A DNA stretch of 35,659 nucleotides from a virus: positions 1 through 35,659 of the IMG/VR virus record IMGVR_UViG_3300044608_000892; one strand, written 5' to 3'. Below, piece after piece: positions 1-7,967 of this stretch. Both the position numbers and the translations under genes were made by a program. A model generated the notes under the pieces. The model was not told where the DNA came from, did no database searches, and was given only the letters and a program-made list of their open reading frames with translations. Position 1 is the stretch's first letter, and every line of letters begins with the position of its first letter.

Positions 1-314
1 CCTTCTCTTCCTAGGTGCTGCAATGGCCCGTAATGGAACCAGTGGTAGAGAGTCTTCTCCATCTCTTGGATCTTAACCTGAGCGGCGTAAGCATCAAACG
101 CCTCTACGGTGGCTGATTTGGAAAAGGTAATCTTCTTGAAGATTGAAGGTCTGGCCTGCTCCCCGCTCACCCATTCCTGAATGTCAGCAACCGCCCCAGC
201 CCATTTACCGAGTTGTCCAAAGACATCCTCGGCTTCTCGGCCAATCTCAACCGCTTTCTTAATCCCATTGAATACAGCAGTAGCGGTTGCAAGGGCGGTT
301 ACCGGATCAATCAT
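1..314 (-). CDS. Conserved phage protein after the tail fibre, 3' end outside window
   Basis: The reading frame starts with MIDPVTALATATAVFNGIKK and stays open to the window edge, giving about 104 residues without a stop, so it is a partial gene. The start codon overlaps the end of the upstream gene (ATGATTGA arrangement), which indicates translational coupling. The N-terminal third is alanine-rich and amphipathic, with no clear membrane segment; the remainder is charged. Genes of this look often follow tail fibres in aquatic phages, and a virion or lysis role is possible. That is recollection rather than evidence from this sequence, so no function is assigned. Confidence 0.7.
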   Translation of the reverse strand, partial: MIDPVTALATATAVFNGIKKAVEIGREAEDVFGQLGKWAGAVADIQEWVSGEQARPSIFKKITFSKSATVEAFDAYAAQVKIQEMEKTLYHWFHYGPLQHLGRE

Positions 315-630
315 TCCACGGCAGGGGAGGGCTAACAACTACAGGGTTCTTCTGAAGGTAGATCTGCTGCTGCACTGCGGCTTCCGTCGCCGCCCTGTCT
401 ACGCCATTCGCCCAGATCCAGCCCAAAACTTGATCCTTGGTCAGACTGTTGTAGTCGGTGAAGTTAGCGGGGTCAGGCGCGGGGAGAGAGCAGGTGGAGT
501 AGACAGAGGCAGAGTAGGTCTTGTCACCATCTACTTCGGTCTTGGAAACGCGCCAGTGGCATTGATACACAACATCGCTCAGGTTGTCTTCTGAGACTTT
601 GCAATCCATCGCCGATACGGTCCATTCCAT
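307..630 (-). CDS. Conserved tail-fibre-adjacent protein
   Basis: This 107-residue protein begins MEWTVSAMDCKVSEDNLSDV, contains a central VVYQCHWRV strand-like segment and ends in a VVVSPPLPW motif. The conserved ends (W-T-V-S-x-M-D-C at the N terminus, PPLPW at the C terminus) resemble a small protein that commonly follows tail fibre genes in podo- and myovirus genomes; its role is not known to me. It sits 2 bp after the tail fibre gene and overlaps the next gene by 8 bp, so all three are probably translated from one transcript. It may be a fibre-associated or assembly protein. Confidence 0.75.
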   Translation of the reverse strand: MEWTVSAMDCKVSEDNLSDVVYQCHWRVSKTEVDGDKTYSASVYSTCSLPAPDPANFTDYNSLTKDQVLGWIWANGVDRAATEAAVQQQIYLQKNPVVVSPPLPWND

Positions 631-632
631 GA

Positions 633-3347
633 TTAAGCTCCTTTGAGTGCGGCCACTTCGGCCTCTAGGGTTTCAATACGGGCCATTGCTTCTTGCAGGG
701 CGACAGCGGCTTTCATCAGCAGCACAGAGGTCTTGACTGACTTCGTGGTCGTGCCAAGGTCGTTGCCTTCAGCGTCGCGGTCTTGATGTTCATCTACTAG
801 ACCGGGAGAGGTCAGCTCTACTTCCTGCGCCACCACGCCCAACTGGACAAGACCAGAAGGATCGTCTTTCATCTTGAACTTGCGGAAGCGCAGCGCCTTG
901 ATGTCTGACCATTGTGAACCTGCGTCCACAATGTCGGTTTTCTTTCTGGCGTCCGAAATAGCGCCGTAAGAGTTGTTAGTGTTGGTTACATTGCCGGAAT
1001 CGGCCACTAAAAATTTATCTGCTGCTGCACCTTCGTTGTAGTAACGAATAGCAAAAAAAGTCGCGTCTGTAGTATTTCTAGCGACACGAACTTGAAGGCC
1101 GTTTCCTGTAAAAGACGCATTCGTTGCTCTTATTACGACAGCCGCATTGCTTGCGTCTGACGAATCTAATTCGTGATAACTCCCCGTACTGGCAAGGTAT
1201 GTCCCATTATCACTCGCCTTAAAGTACCCACCGCTGGTGATACGGGCGCGTTCGGTGGGAGAAGAGCCGCCAGAACGAGTAGAGAAAATTATGGCAGGTG
1301 AGGCATCGCTAGAGATTGATGCGTTAATCGTCCCGCTTGGTGCGCTAGTTCCATCATCCCACCTGATTGTATTCATGCTTCTGCTTAGAAGCGTCAGGTT
1401 GGTAGAGTCCAATGTCAGTGATTGGGTGAAGGAGATCGCGTTGCCTGCGGTGCCGGAGGGGGCGGTGAACCATTTAAAAACACCAGCATCTTGTGAAAAT
1501 GCTGTAGCCGCAGCGGAAGCAATGTAAATGTTAGTGCCGGACGAATTAACAAACCAGTTATTTGCTAAAACAGTTTGTGTTGAATCACCAGCAACAACTG
1601 CTCGCGCATTAACTTGCTGCGCCTTATAGGCGCTATTCCACGCACTAGGCGTCACCCCCAGACCGAGGTTGCCGGAGGAGTCGAGGGTCATGCTGTCGGA
1701 ATAAACGCCTGTGCGGAAAAGAATCTGGTTTCCGTCAATAATCAGGTTGTTTGTGCTTGTGCCATTTAACGACTGCAAATAATTTACACCGCCGGTTGTC
1801 CCAAGTTGGATGTTTACCCCATCGCCAGCGGAATTACTGCTATAGCCATTTACACGAATTCCACCGCCAACAACAGCTAGTTTTGCGTTGGGCGAACTCG
1901 TCCCAATACCCAGACCTGTGCTGGTCAGGCGCATTTGTTCTGTGCCAGCAATTAAAAATCGTGTGTTATTTGATCCGGCAGAATCAATAATGGTCGCAAA
2001 TGCCCCGTCGTAGAGATAACCAATTTCACCGTAAGACACTGCGGTGTTACGGAAGCCAATCCGTGCGCCAGTACCAACGCCGGCGCCACTATTATCAAAG
2101 TACGCGGGATAAGTTGTGGCCGCGCCTGTTGTTGCGGTTGCTACCAGCGTTGTCCCATCAAACGTCAGCGCAGACCCAGTGGTCAGGACTTTGGAGGCAT
2201 TTAAAAATGCGACCCCATTCGCGGTCCCCCCCGAAAGAATAGGGTTGGCTGTGAACGACACCACACCAGTGGAATCTGCAAGCTGCATCCCGGCAGTGCC
2301 GTCCTTGGCCTTGATGTTCGTGACTTCGAGGTTGGTCAGATCAAGCGTTGTGACGTTAACGGTTCCATTGAAGGTTGTGGTCGTTCCGTCGCTAGATCCA
2401 ATCGTGATTGTCGTCGTGGATCCACTAACGCCGCCCGTGCCTATGTTGATTGTCTTGGTAAGAGCGTTCTCAGTGGCCCCTGAACCGACGTTTAATGTAT
2501 GCGTTTTGGTCGAAGCATCCAGCGTAATCGCCCCGGTTGCGGCGGTGCCGCCCAACACAAACGTGCCAGTGGTTTGAGAAGCGCCAAGAGAGATGTTTTG
2601 GGTTGTCGCGGAAAGCGTGAACGCTTTGGAAAAGTCAGTTGCGCCAGTGGAGTCAGTCAGCACCGCGACCGCTGTACCGTCATTAGCCTTAATGTTAGTG
2701 ACTTGTAGGTTAGTAGCAGTCACCAGAGGAGTCAGTACGGACGTATCGCAGTACAGAGTTCTCCATGAGTTGCCAGACGAACCAAGATCACGAGCGTTAT
2801 CCGTAGAGGGGAGAAGATCGGTATTGAACCGCGCTGTAGCGGTAATGGTGTCTGAAGTAGCGTCACCTAACGTGGTGTTTCCATCGACCGTCAGGTTTCC
2901 AGAAATGTGACCATTTACAATGGTGGTCACGCAAGCGTTGACGTTGGTGCCATCACAAAATACAAACGCCGTATCCCCAGCAGGAATAGCCACGCCAGTC
3001 CCTGCGGACGTTTTAACAGTAACCGCGAACGACGTACCGTTCTTGACCACATACAACTTCGATGCCGCGGGGCAGATGACCTCTCCCGCTCCGGTAAGCG
3101 CACTACCGCCAGACCCTGTAGCAAGAACCAACATCGCACACCGAGCTTCTGAACTTGTACCGTCAGCGGTGGTAAGGGTGTGCGCGTTTCCGGGCGAAGC
3201 TGTCCATGTATTGATCGTAGACAACCCGGCTACCGCCTGCTCAACCATAGAGGTGATGTTGTCGTTAACAACAGTACCCCAAGTACCGGAAAGCTCCCCG
3301 GTGACAGGCAGGGCAAGTTTCAGAATTGGCGTGTATTGGGTCGTCAC
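633..3347 (-). CDS. Tail fibre protein with C-terminal S74 intramolecular chaperone
   Basis: This 904-residue protein is rich in Gly, Ser, Thr and Ala. The N terminus (TPILKLALPVTGELSGTWGT) is typical of phage fibres that attach to a short tail. The central part is beta-rich, with phrases such as LGDATSDTITATARF and GNLGLGVTPSAWNS that recur in phage fibres. Two related modules (LQVTNIKANDGTAVAVLTDS near residue 213 and LEVTNIKAKDGTAGMQLADS near residue 345) suggest internal duplication. The last 107 residues match the peptidase S74 / endosialidase chaperone domain: SDARKKTDI, LRFRKFKM, LGVVAQEV and a terminal coiled coil. The expected self-cleavage point is just before Ser798. It recognises the host surface; the C-terminal domain helps trimer folding and is then removed. 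Confidence 0.92.
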   Translation of the reverse strand: MTTQYTPILKLALPVTGELSGTWGTVVNDNITSMVEQAVAGLSTINTWTASPGNAHTLTTADGTSSEARCAMLVLATGSGGSALTGAGEVICPAASKLYVVKNGTSFAVTVKTSAGTGVAIPAGDTAFVFCDGTNVNACVTTIVNGHISGNLTVDGNTTLGDATSDTITATARFNTDLLPSTDNARDLGSSGNSWRTLYCDTSVLTPLVTATNLQVTNIKANDGTAVAVLTDSTGATDFSKAFTLSATTQNISLGASQTTGTFVLGGTAATGAITLDASTKTHTLNVGSGATENALTKTINIGTGGVSGSTTTITIGSSDGTTTTFNGTVNVTTLDLTNLEVTNIKAKDGTAGMQLADSTGVVSFTANPILSGGTANGVAFLNASKVLTTGSALTFDGTTLVATATTGAATTYPAYFDNSGAGVGTGARIGFRNTAVSYGEIGYLYDGAFATIIDSAGSNNTRFLIAGTEQMRLTSTGLGIGTSSPNAKLAVVGGGIRVNGYSSNSAGDGVNIQLGTTGGVNYLQSLNGTSTNNLIIDGNQILFRTGVYSDSMTLDSSGNLGLGVTPSAWNSAYKAQQVNARAVVAGDSTQTVLANNWFVNSSGTNIYIASAAATAFSQDAGVFKWFTAPSGTAGNAISFTQSLTLDSTNLTLLSRSMNTIRWDDGTSAPSGTINASISSDASPAIIFSTRSGGSSPTERARITSGGYFKASDNGTYLASTGSYHELDSSDASNAAVVIRATNASFTGNGLQVRVARNTTDATFFAIRYYNEGAAADKFLVADSGNVTNTNNSYGAISDARKKTDIVDAGSQWSDIKALRFRKFKMKDDPSGLVQLGVVAQEVELTSPGLVDEHQDRDAEGNDLGTTTKSVKTSVLLMKAAVALQEAMARIETLEAEVAALKGA

Positions 3348-3348
3348 G

Positions 3349-4194
3349 TTATTGCTCCGTTTGTTGCCATCCCGGCGTCTGGGTGTTGGTTATATCGCCC
3401 CACCCCGGTGATTGTGTGTTCGTTACGCTTCCCCATCCGGGGGTTTGTGCTGTAGTGTTTGCAGTCCAAACTGCGCCTTGTGTGGATGTCACATTCTGCC
3501 AGTTAGGGGTCTGCGTGTCATCCACGGGTTCCCATAAGAATCTGCCACTTATTGCATCCGCGCCTACTGCGGTTTCCTGTATTACCGGGTTTAACTGACC
3601 AAGGTTAGAAACTACATCCGCGCCCAGCGCAGATTCAACAATTGACGCATAAGGCCGGAAGATAGCCGAGATGCTATCTAAACCTGATGCAGTTTCCTGT
3701 ATGGCTGATTGGAATGTGGTGCCCGTGCTTACCGTATCAGACCCCGTAGAGGTTTCTAATACGATAGAACCAAACTTTGCCAGTGCTGAGACGACATCCG
3801 CGCCCGTGGCGGATTCAGCAATGCTTGCGCTGGGCTTGAAGATGGCAGATACAGAATCTGCCCCAGTCGATACCTCGGCAACTGCAACACCAAACGCTAC
3901 ACCTGCCGAGATACTGTCCGCCCCGGAGGACGTTTCTACTACTAATGCCTCAAAAGATACATCTGCTGCTACGCTGTCTGCACCTGATGATGCTTCTACT
4001 ACACTAACCGGGAACGTCGCTAACGCTGAAACCTGATCCGCGCCTGTAGCGGTTTCAAGGATTGAAGATTGAACTGAATATAGACTCGATACTTCGTCCG
4101 CCCCGGTAGATGTCTCTGTAGCATCTCGGTCTACAACCGAGCATCCCCACCCGGCTTGGCCCCAAGTGCCAGATCCCCATCCGCCATCGGGCAC
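3349..4194 (-). CDS. Repeat-built virion/adhesin protein (10 x 20 aa plus about 5 x 11 aa repeats)
   Basis: This 281-residue protein is almost entirely tandem repeats. After a Gly/Trp-rich N terminus (GGWGSGTWGQAGWG), residues 25-224 are ten consecutive 20-residue units with the pattern [IV]xE[TS]x[TS]GADxVSAxxxF. Residues 228-281 are about five 11-residue units of the type QTPGWGSVTNT. The strict 20-residue spacing suggests a solenoid or beta-stacked rod. It lies between the tail fibre and other tail genes, so a fibre or host-contact accessory is likely. There is no recognisable enzyme motif. Repeat number could vary by slippage or recombination because the coding DNA repeats every 60 bp. 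Confidence 0.75.
   Translation of the reverse strand: MPDGGWGSGTWGQAGWGCSVVDRDATETSTGADEVSSLYSVQSSILETATGADQVSALATFPVSVVEASSGADSVAADVSFEALVVETSSGADSISAGVAFGVAVAEVSTGADSVSAIFKPSASIAESATGADVVSALAKFGSIVLETSTGSDTVSTGTTFQSAIQETASGLDSISAIFRPYASIVESALGADVVSNLGQLNPVIQETAVGADAISGRFLWEPVDDTQTPNWQNVTSTQGAVWTANTTAQTPGWGSVTNTQSPGWGDITNTQTPGWQQTEQ
3352..4122 (-). repeat. Tandem coding repeats: 60-bp units (3523-4122) and 33-bp units (3352-3513)
   Basis: The 60-bp units encode 20-residue modules carrying the GAD-x-V/I-S core; ten can be laid end to end without gaps in the protein. The 33-bp units encode QTPGW-type 11-residue modules. On the plus strand the phrases tccgcgcc / tctgcccc / tccgcccc recur at 60-bp spacing. 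Units differ in sequence, so this is an old or diversified array rather than a recent expansion. Confidence 0.8.
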
Positions 4195-4203
4195 GGTTCA
4201 TCC

Positions 4204-4719
4204 TTAAGCTGAAAGGCTGAATTGGTAAGTTACATTCAACACATCACCAGATACAACCGACCGATCTCCCGGCGCTTGGAAGTCAGCAGCAGAGAAAAGA
4301 GTACCGGTCGTGCCGCTCTTAGTGTTATTTGAAGTCAGGAACGCTCCACCGACCGTCGTTGTCCCGTTGATGGAAAACACCGCTTTGCTAGCCGTGTTCG
4401 TAACAACAGAGGGGTTTGCGTTGGTAGCAGCAGCGAACGTAGCAGCAGGGCGAGTAGCTTCCGTATAGTCCGTTACTTCCGTCCACCCTGCATGAGAAGA
4501 CATCGTGTCACCAGCGGCAGGGCTATTCGTAGACCCAGATCCATACAGACCGATGTACCACGTAGTAATCTGTGCGGTAGACGTAAGAGCGGTTCCGGCC
4601 ATGTACTGAAGACCGACGTTAACTACAAGGTTAGGTGTCTCTGCCGTCCACTTAAGCTTGCCGTCTTTATCAAAACATTCGACGATGTACTTGCCGGTCG
4701 CTTTTGCGCGTTCTTCCAT
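4204..4719 (-). CDS. Phage tail/virion structural protein
   Basis: This 171-residue protein begins MEERAKATGKYIVECFDKDG and continues with LKWTAETPNLVVNVGLQYMA, followed by a beta-rich, Thr/Ser/Ala-rich body. The opening (a short strand pair followed by NLVVNxGLxxM) is common in phage virion proteins encoded next to tail fibres. There is no signal peptide, membrane segment or catalytic motif. It is 8 bp from the gene upstream and 9 bp from the repeat protein downstream, consistent with one late operon. It may be a fibre adaptor or decoration protein; the exact role is unknown. Confidence 0.75.
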   Translation of the reverse strand: MEERAKATGKYIVECFDKDGKLKWTAETPNLVVNVGLQYMAGTALTSTAQITTWYIGLYGSGSTNSPAAGDTMSSHAGWTEVTDYTEATRPAATFAAATNANPSVVTNTASKAVFSINGTTTVGGAFLTSNNTKSGTTGTLFSAADFQAPGDRSVVSGDVLNVTYQFSLSA

Positions 4720-4727
4720 GATTTACC

Positions 4728-5144
4728 TCAGTTGCTGGAACGGAGCAAAGCCGTTGTAGCTGTATTCCCCGGCATTGTGACCGTAAATGTATTAGTGCAG
4801 GTTTTGTCTGAACCAAAGTCTAACACCGCAATAGATCGGTTTGCTTTGCTGGCATTGTAAAGCAGCGCGCATCGCGTGGTAAACGCCGCCGGAACCCACA
4901 AAACATTGTTAAACGTTACAAACGCGGTGTAACCGCTGCTACTAATAGCCGCCCCAGTGACTACATTCCCACCGGCGGAATAACCCGTTCCAGTGATCTC
5001 ATTAGCAGTGGTATAAACGGTTGTCGATTCGTCTAGATTCGCGTTTGCCGTATACAGCGCAAGCTTTAACGTGTCCGTTAGCAGGTTATGAATGGCTTGA
5101 TATAACTCTGCCTTAAAGCTCGTAGTCTGCGTCTGGACGATCAT
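4728..5144 (-). CDS. Phage structural protein, beta-rich
   Basis: This 138-residue protein starts MIVQTQTTSFKAELYQAIHN and contains LKLALYTANANLDESTTVYT and TGTGYSAGGNVVTGAAI. The pattern of a short helical N terminus followed by LALYTxxAxL...Y is seen in conserved virion proteins of aquatic phages. It overlaps the upstream neck protein by 4 bp (ATGA-type junction), so it is probably co-translated. No enzymatic or membrane features are visible. A role in the tail tip or head-tail region is likely from position only. Confidence 0.75.
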   Translation of the reverse strand: MIVQTQTTSFKAELYQAIHNLLTDTLKLALYTANANLDESTTVYTTANEITGTGYSAGGNVVTGAAISSSGYTAFVTFNNVLWVPAAFTTRCALLYNASKANRSIAVLDFGSDKTCTNTFTVTMPGNTATTALLRSSN

Positions 5145-6070
5145 TTGACCGGATTCCTTACCTGACCGTCACGATAAGCATCCATACGCTGCTTACCATC
5201 ACCCAGATTCTTGAGCAGCAACAACGATTGTCCGTACATGTCGTTGTACACCGCAACCTGATCCTGCTCTAACTTCAAGAATCTAGCCGCTTCTACCAGC
5301 GTTCCATTTAACAACGCTGAGTCAAAGTTATCCCCAAGCCAAGTAACACCGCTGGCATTCGTAACCGTCACAACAGGAATGCTAAATCCTGAACCCGTTC
5401 CACCGATACTGGACGCAGCACAAGACAATGTATTCCCAACCGCATAGAACACGCCAGGATTCTGCACCGTCACAGACGTTACCGCCCCTCCTGATACGAC
5501 AATCCTAGCCGTCGCACCAGAACCTGATCCACCCGTCAGCGGAACATTCACATATGTACCATTCGTATACGCCGAACCTGCTGTGATGGCCCCCAGCGTA
5601 GAGATCGCGCTCTGAACAATTGATTCTGGGTAGTAGTAATAATGAAGCTCTGCGTAATAAGCGGTATCTGGCGTTGGCCCGACAATGAAAGAAAGCTCAG
5701 TTTCTAAATCTGACCGGGGGCCAAAGATGGCGTAGTGCTGAGGCTTGCCTGTCGAGTTCGGCGGAGGATATGCTTCACGGATGAAGTTCACATCCTTATT
5801 CAACAGGTACGTATATGTACCGGTGTTGATGTCTCCACCCGCTACCCCCGTAATGACCGCGAGGGAATAAACAGACAAGAAGTCCGTAGGAGCCGATAAG
5901 TACTGATTGTTAGCTGTAAATTGTCCGTAGACGTTCTTACGCAGGTTGGCAATCTGAACAGTGTTGTAGATCTTCTGCTCAGCCTGCCTGACCAGCATAG
6001 CCATCTGGTCATCGGTAAAAGTATTCTCAACGATGTCTTGGACATTAACTGCTAACTCTGTGTACTGCAT
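5141..6070 (-). CDS. SU10-type head-tail adaptor with an inserted beta-rich domain
   Basis: This 309-residue protein has an N-terminal helical segment (VQDIVENTFTDDQMAMLVRQ), then NNQYLSAPTDFLSVYSL, which matches my memory of the adaptor family first typed on phage SU10. The C-terminal part (NFDSALLNGTLVEAARFLKL) is also family-like. Between about residues 157 and 238 there is a Gly-rich block (AYTNGTYVNVPLTGGSGSGA, GAVTSVTVQNPGVFYAVGN) that looks like an independent beta-domain placed into the adaptor. The adaptor would sit below the portal and connect head to tail. It overlaps the next gene by 4 bp. Confidence 0.78.
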   Translation of the reverse strand: MQYTELAVNVQDIVENTFTDDQMAMLVRQAEQKIYNTVQIANLRKNVYGQFTANNQYLSAPTDFLSVYSLAVITGVAGGDINTGTYTYLLNKDVNFIREAYPPPNSTGKPQHYAIFGPRSDLETELSFIVGPTPDTAYYAELHYYYYPESIVQSAISTLGAITAGSAYTNGTYVNVPLTGGSGSGATARIVVSGGAVTSVTVQNPGVFYAVGNTLSCAASSIGGTGSGFSIPVVTVTNASGVTWLGDNFDSALLNGTLVEAARFLKLEQDQVAVYNDMYGQSLLLLKNLGDGKQRMDAYRDGQVRNPVK

Positions 6071-6073
6071 AGC

Positions 6074-6226
6074 TTACGCCATCGGCCCGCGAGCCATCAC
6101 GCCTTTGGTTGCTGCACCCGTACCACGAACCTTGATCCCGGAAGTCTTAACGTTCTTTTCCGGATATCCCGAGTTCTTAAGGTCTACCTTCGGGGCAGGT
6201 TTGGGCTGATTGGAATTTTTCTTCAT
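6074..6226 (-). CDS. Small basic Gly/Lys-rich protein, 50 aa
   Basis: Direct translation of the minus strand gives a 50-residue protein beginning MKKNSNQPKPAPKVDLKNSG and ending KGVMARGPMA. It is lysine- and glycine-rich with no hydrophobic core. It lies 3 bp before the adaptor gene and 1 bp after the next small gene, filling what would otherwise be a gap. Small basic proteins of this type fill the gaps between structural genes across this arm. The function is unknown; DNA-binding or virion-internal roles are only possibilities. Confidence 0.65.
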   Translation of the reverse strand: MKKNSNQPKPAPKVDLKNSGYPEKNVKTSGIKVRGTGAATKGVMARGPMA

Positions 6227-6227
6227 C

Positions 6228-6404
6228 TCAGATCCCCGACTTACGAACCGACCGCATGGGTTTCATTTGATTGGCAACCTTAGCGAGGTTCCGACCCATC
6301 TCTTTCATCTGGAGATTAGTCTTACCACCCCTAGCAAACTTCGTAAGAGGTTTACCGGGGTGCATCGCTTTCTCGTGTTTGTGAACCGCTTTCTTGGCGT
6401 CCAT
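6228..6404 (-). CDS. Small basic protein, 58 aa
   Basis: The minus strand encodes a 58-residue protein beginning MDAKKAVHKHEKAMHPGKPL. It is strongly basic, contains a FARGGKTNLQMKEMGRNLAK segment and ends VRKSGI. The H-x-H-E-K-x-M-H-P-G-K-P-L-T-K start is reminiscent of short conserved phage proteins encoded near neck genes. It is separated by 1 bp from the next gene and 8 bp from the zinc-ribbon gene upstream. The FARGGKT phrase loosely recalls the RGKT tags of the tandem basic proteins further upstream. The function is unknown. Confidence 0.65.
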   Translation of the reverse strand: MDAKKAVHKHEKAMHPGKPLTKFARGGKTNLQMKEMGRNLAKVANQMKPMRSVRKSGI

Positions 6405-6412
6405 GATAACTC

Positions 6413-6802
6413 CTACGTTGTTACTACTGACACAGTTCCAACAGATGTGATTGCTACAAGATAGTTAGGCGTCAATCCAGCGTCACTAGAACTTGCCCCG
6501 CCAACCGGATTCCATCCCCACTGTATATCTCTAGACCCACCGGAAGGAAACCCGTCTTCATTCGTTCCTGACGTTACATACGTCGTATCCCTTCTGGGAT
6601 TACGCAAAGCCTGTGGGTCATCTACAGGATACATCCCTAATTGCAACTGGGGATGATCTGGATCATAGCATTCAGTACAAACCAGCAGGTTATAACGTTT
6701 AGTCTTGATTATCTCTTCGCGCAGGGCTTGCAGCTTAAATTGCTGACCGCAGCGATCACACATCGCAATCGCTTTTTTGCCACTGGCAAATCTATTACCC
6801 AT
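6413..6802 (-). CDS. Zinc-ribbon virion-region protein
   Basis: This 129-residue protein has a clear CxxC...CxxC zinc ribbon near the N terminus: CDRCGQQF at about residues 15-22 and VCTECYDPDHPQLQLG from about residue 41. The C-terminal half is a Ser/Gly/Thr-rich, probably beta-structured segment (GWNPVGGASSSDAGLTPNYL). Proteins with a ribbon followed by DPDHPQ are conserved next to head-tail connector genes in aquatic phages. It follows the 310-residue neck protein by 2 bp. It may help neck assembly; the role is not established. Confidence 0.75.
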   Translation of the reverse strand: MGNRFASGKKAIAMCDRCGQQFKLQALREEIIKTKRYNLLVCTECYDPDHPQLQLGMYPVDDPQALRNPRRDTTYVTSGTNEDGFPSGGSRDIQWGWNPVGGASSSDAGLTPNYLVAITSVGTVSVVTT

Positions 6803-6804
6803 GA

Positions 6805-7737
6805 TTACGAACTAGCACCGCCGATAAACATCTGCCTCGGAACGAAACGAACTGCGGCTTTCTCCCTGTCTTCCCCGGCTGCAATATTGAACTGCTCGTC
6901 GTATACCTCTTTCAACATAGGTACACGGTTCATAAGCTCAGGCACTTTCATGGCAATGTGATATGCAAGCCCTGCTACTAAGCAAGGTAAGAACCTAAAG
7001 TTCATATCTGCCGTCTGCAAACCTGCTCCGGCGTCCTGTACGCGCCTCAAATACCAATACACGAATTGGTACGTCTGCGTGTTATCCGGCGTGGGCCATA
7101 CAGTGACGGCAGGCAGGTTTGGATTAAAAACAGCAGCCCCACTAGAGTGAGACGCAGCAGTTGTTCCGTTCTGCGCTCTAAACACGTTACCTAGCGTATT
7201 CCCGTCTAGGTATCCGTAAGCAATATCTTCGCTATCAATCCGGATAAATCCAGCATACGGCAGACCAGCAGTAGAACTTAACGTAATCGTCGTCGTGGAA
7301 GAGTTAATAGATCCCGACAACGTAGCCCCGGTGGGGCTTACAGATCCTGAGAGCCTCTGAATCCAAACCTGAATAGGTCTGGCCTGTTGTAACTTATTAG
7401 GGATCGTAGCGTACGTAGATACGCTAATCCGCGTAATGTTTAAGTCAGCCTGTGTGGACGATGAATTAGCTCCCGTCCGGATAACCTGTTCTAACAGGTC
7501 AATCGTATCTAAAGGAAGCGCATAAGTATTGAGACCGGGAGTCAACGTAATGGCACCTTGGTTGAAGGTCCACATGTTGATACCACGGTTCTGCCACTCT
7601 ATCGTCATCAGGTTCATAGACCTGCGGGCTGTACGCAAGTCATAACCTGACCGCATTTCCCGGCCAGCACGTTCCCACGCTTCTTCAGCGATCTCTGTAA
7701 ATTCGAGGTTGAATAGCGTGGTGCCGGAGGTGGTCAT
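6805..7737 (-). CDS. Neck / head-completion protein with inserted beta-domain
   Basis: This 310-residue protein has an N-terminal helical region (LEFTEIAEEAWERAGREMRS, then RRSMNLMTIEWQNRGINMWT) and a YALPLDTIDLLEQVIRTG motif typical of P22 gp4-like tail accessory/adaptor proteins. Residues about 131-207 form a separate module (TTTITLSSTAGLPYAGFIRI, GNVFRAQNGTTAASHSSGAA) that resembles a mobile beta-domain seen inserted in several phage structural proteins. The C-terminal helices (FRFLPCLVAGLAYHIAMKVP) return to the neck fold. It probably closes the portal and links head to tail. Its start overlaps the next upstream gene by 4 bp. Confidence 0.78.
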   Translation of the reverse strand: MTTSGTTLFNLEFTEIAEEAWERAGREMRSGYDLRTARRSMNLMTIEWQNRGINMWTFNQGAITLTPGLNTYALPLDTIDLLEQVIRTGANSSSTQADLNITRISVSTYATIPNKLQQARPIQVWIQRLSGSVSPTGATLSGSINSSTTTITLSSTAGLPYAGFIRIDSEDIAYGYLDGNTLGNVFRAQNGTTAASHSSGAAVFNPNLPAVTVWPTPDNTQTYQFVYWYLRRVQDAGAGLQTADMNFRFLPCLVAGLAYHIAMKVPELMNRVPMLKEVYDEQFNIAAGEDREKAAVRFVPRQMFIGGASS

Positions 7738-7967
7738 CTAAATCTCGCTGTCTTTTCAGCTATCTTTTTAGGCTGAGCTACAAACTGCTTACCTTTGGCT
7801 TTTCCGGCTCGCTTGACCTTCGTAGTTGCTGCGTACTCTTGCGGGCTAAGAGACTTAATAGCTGCCTCTGGGAGATACCGCTCGCCCGTCTTAGATGACG
7901 GCTTACCGGACCGTGTGGTCCATTTCTGGCTACCCCAGTCCTTGAGCGATTTCTGCGGAGCTTTCAT
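7734..7967 (-). CDS. Small conserved basic phage protein (KSLKDWGSQKW family)
   Basis: This 77-residue, very basic protein contains KSLKDWGSQKWTTRSGKPSS, TGERYLPEAAIKSLSPQEYA and a lysine-rich C terminus. I recognise the pattern KSLK.W..Q.W.TKSGK....GERYLP..AI..L...EYAATT..KR from many phage genomes, where it is annotated only as a domain of unknown function. It overlaps its neighbours on both sides (4 bp, then 1 bp), as expected in a translationally coupled late operon. No membrane or catalytic features are visible. Confidence 0.75.
   Translation of the reverse strand: MKAPQKSLKDWGSQKWTTRSGKPSSKTGERYLPEAAIKSLSPQEYAATTKVKRAGKAKGKQFVAQPKKIAEKTARFR

Noticed and set aside
1237-3455. Many plus-strand open frames antisense to the tail fibre gene
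   Set aside because: They lack SD sequences, lie opposite a clearly coding S74 fibre gene, and encode low-complexity translations of its complementary strand.
3671-4036. Plus-strand frame with repeats opposite the 20-aa repeat protein
   Set aside because: Its repeats mirror the minus-strand coding repeats; the minus frame is longer, starts properly and fits gene spacing.
3523-4122. CRISPR-like array
   Set aside because: The 60-bp units are in-frame coding repeats without a conserved repeat plus unique spacer pattern and with no cas genes.
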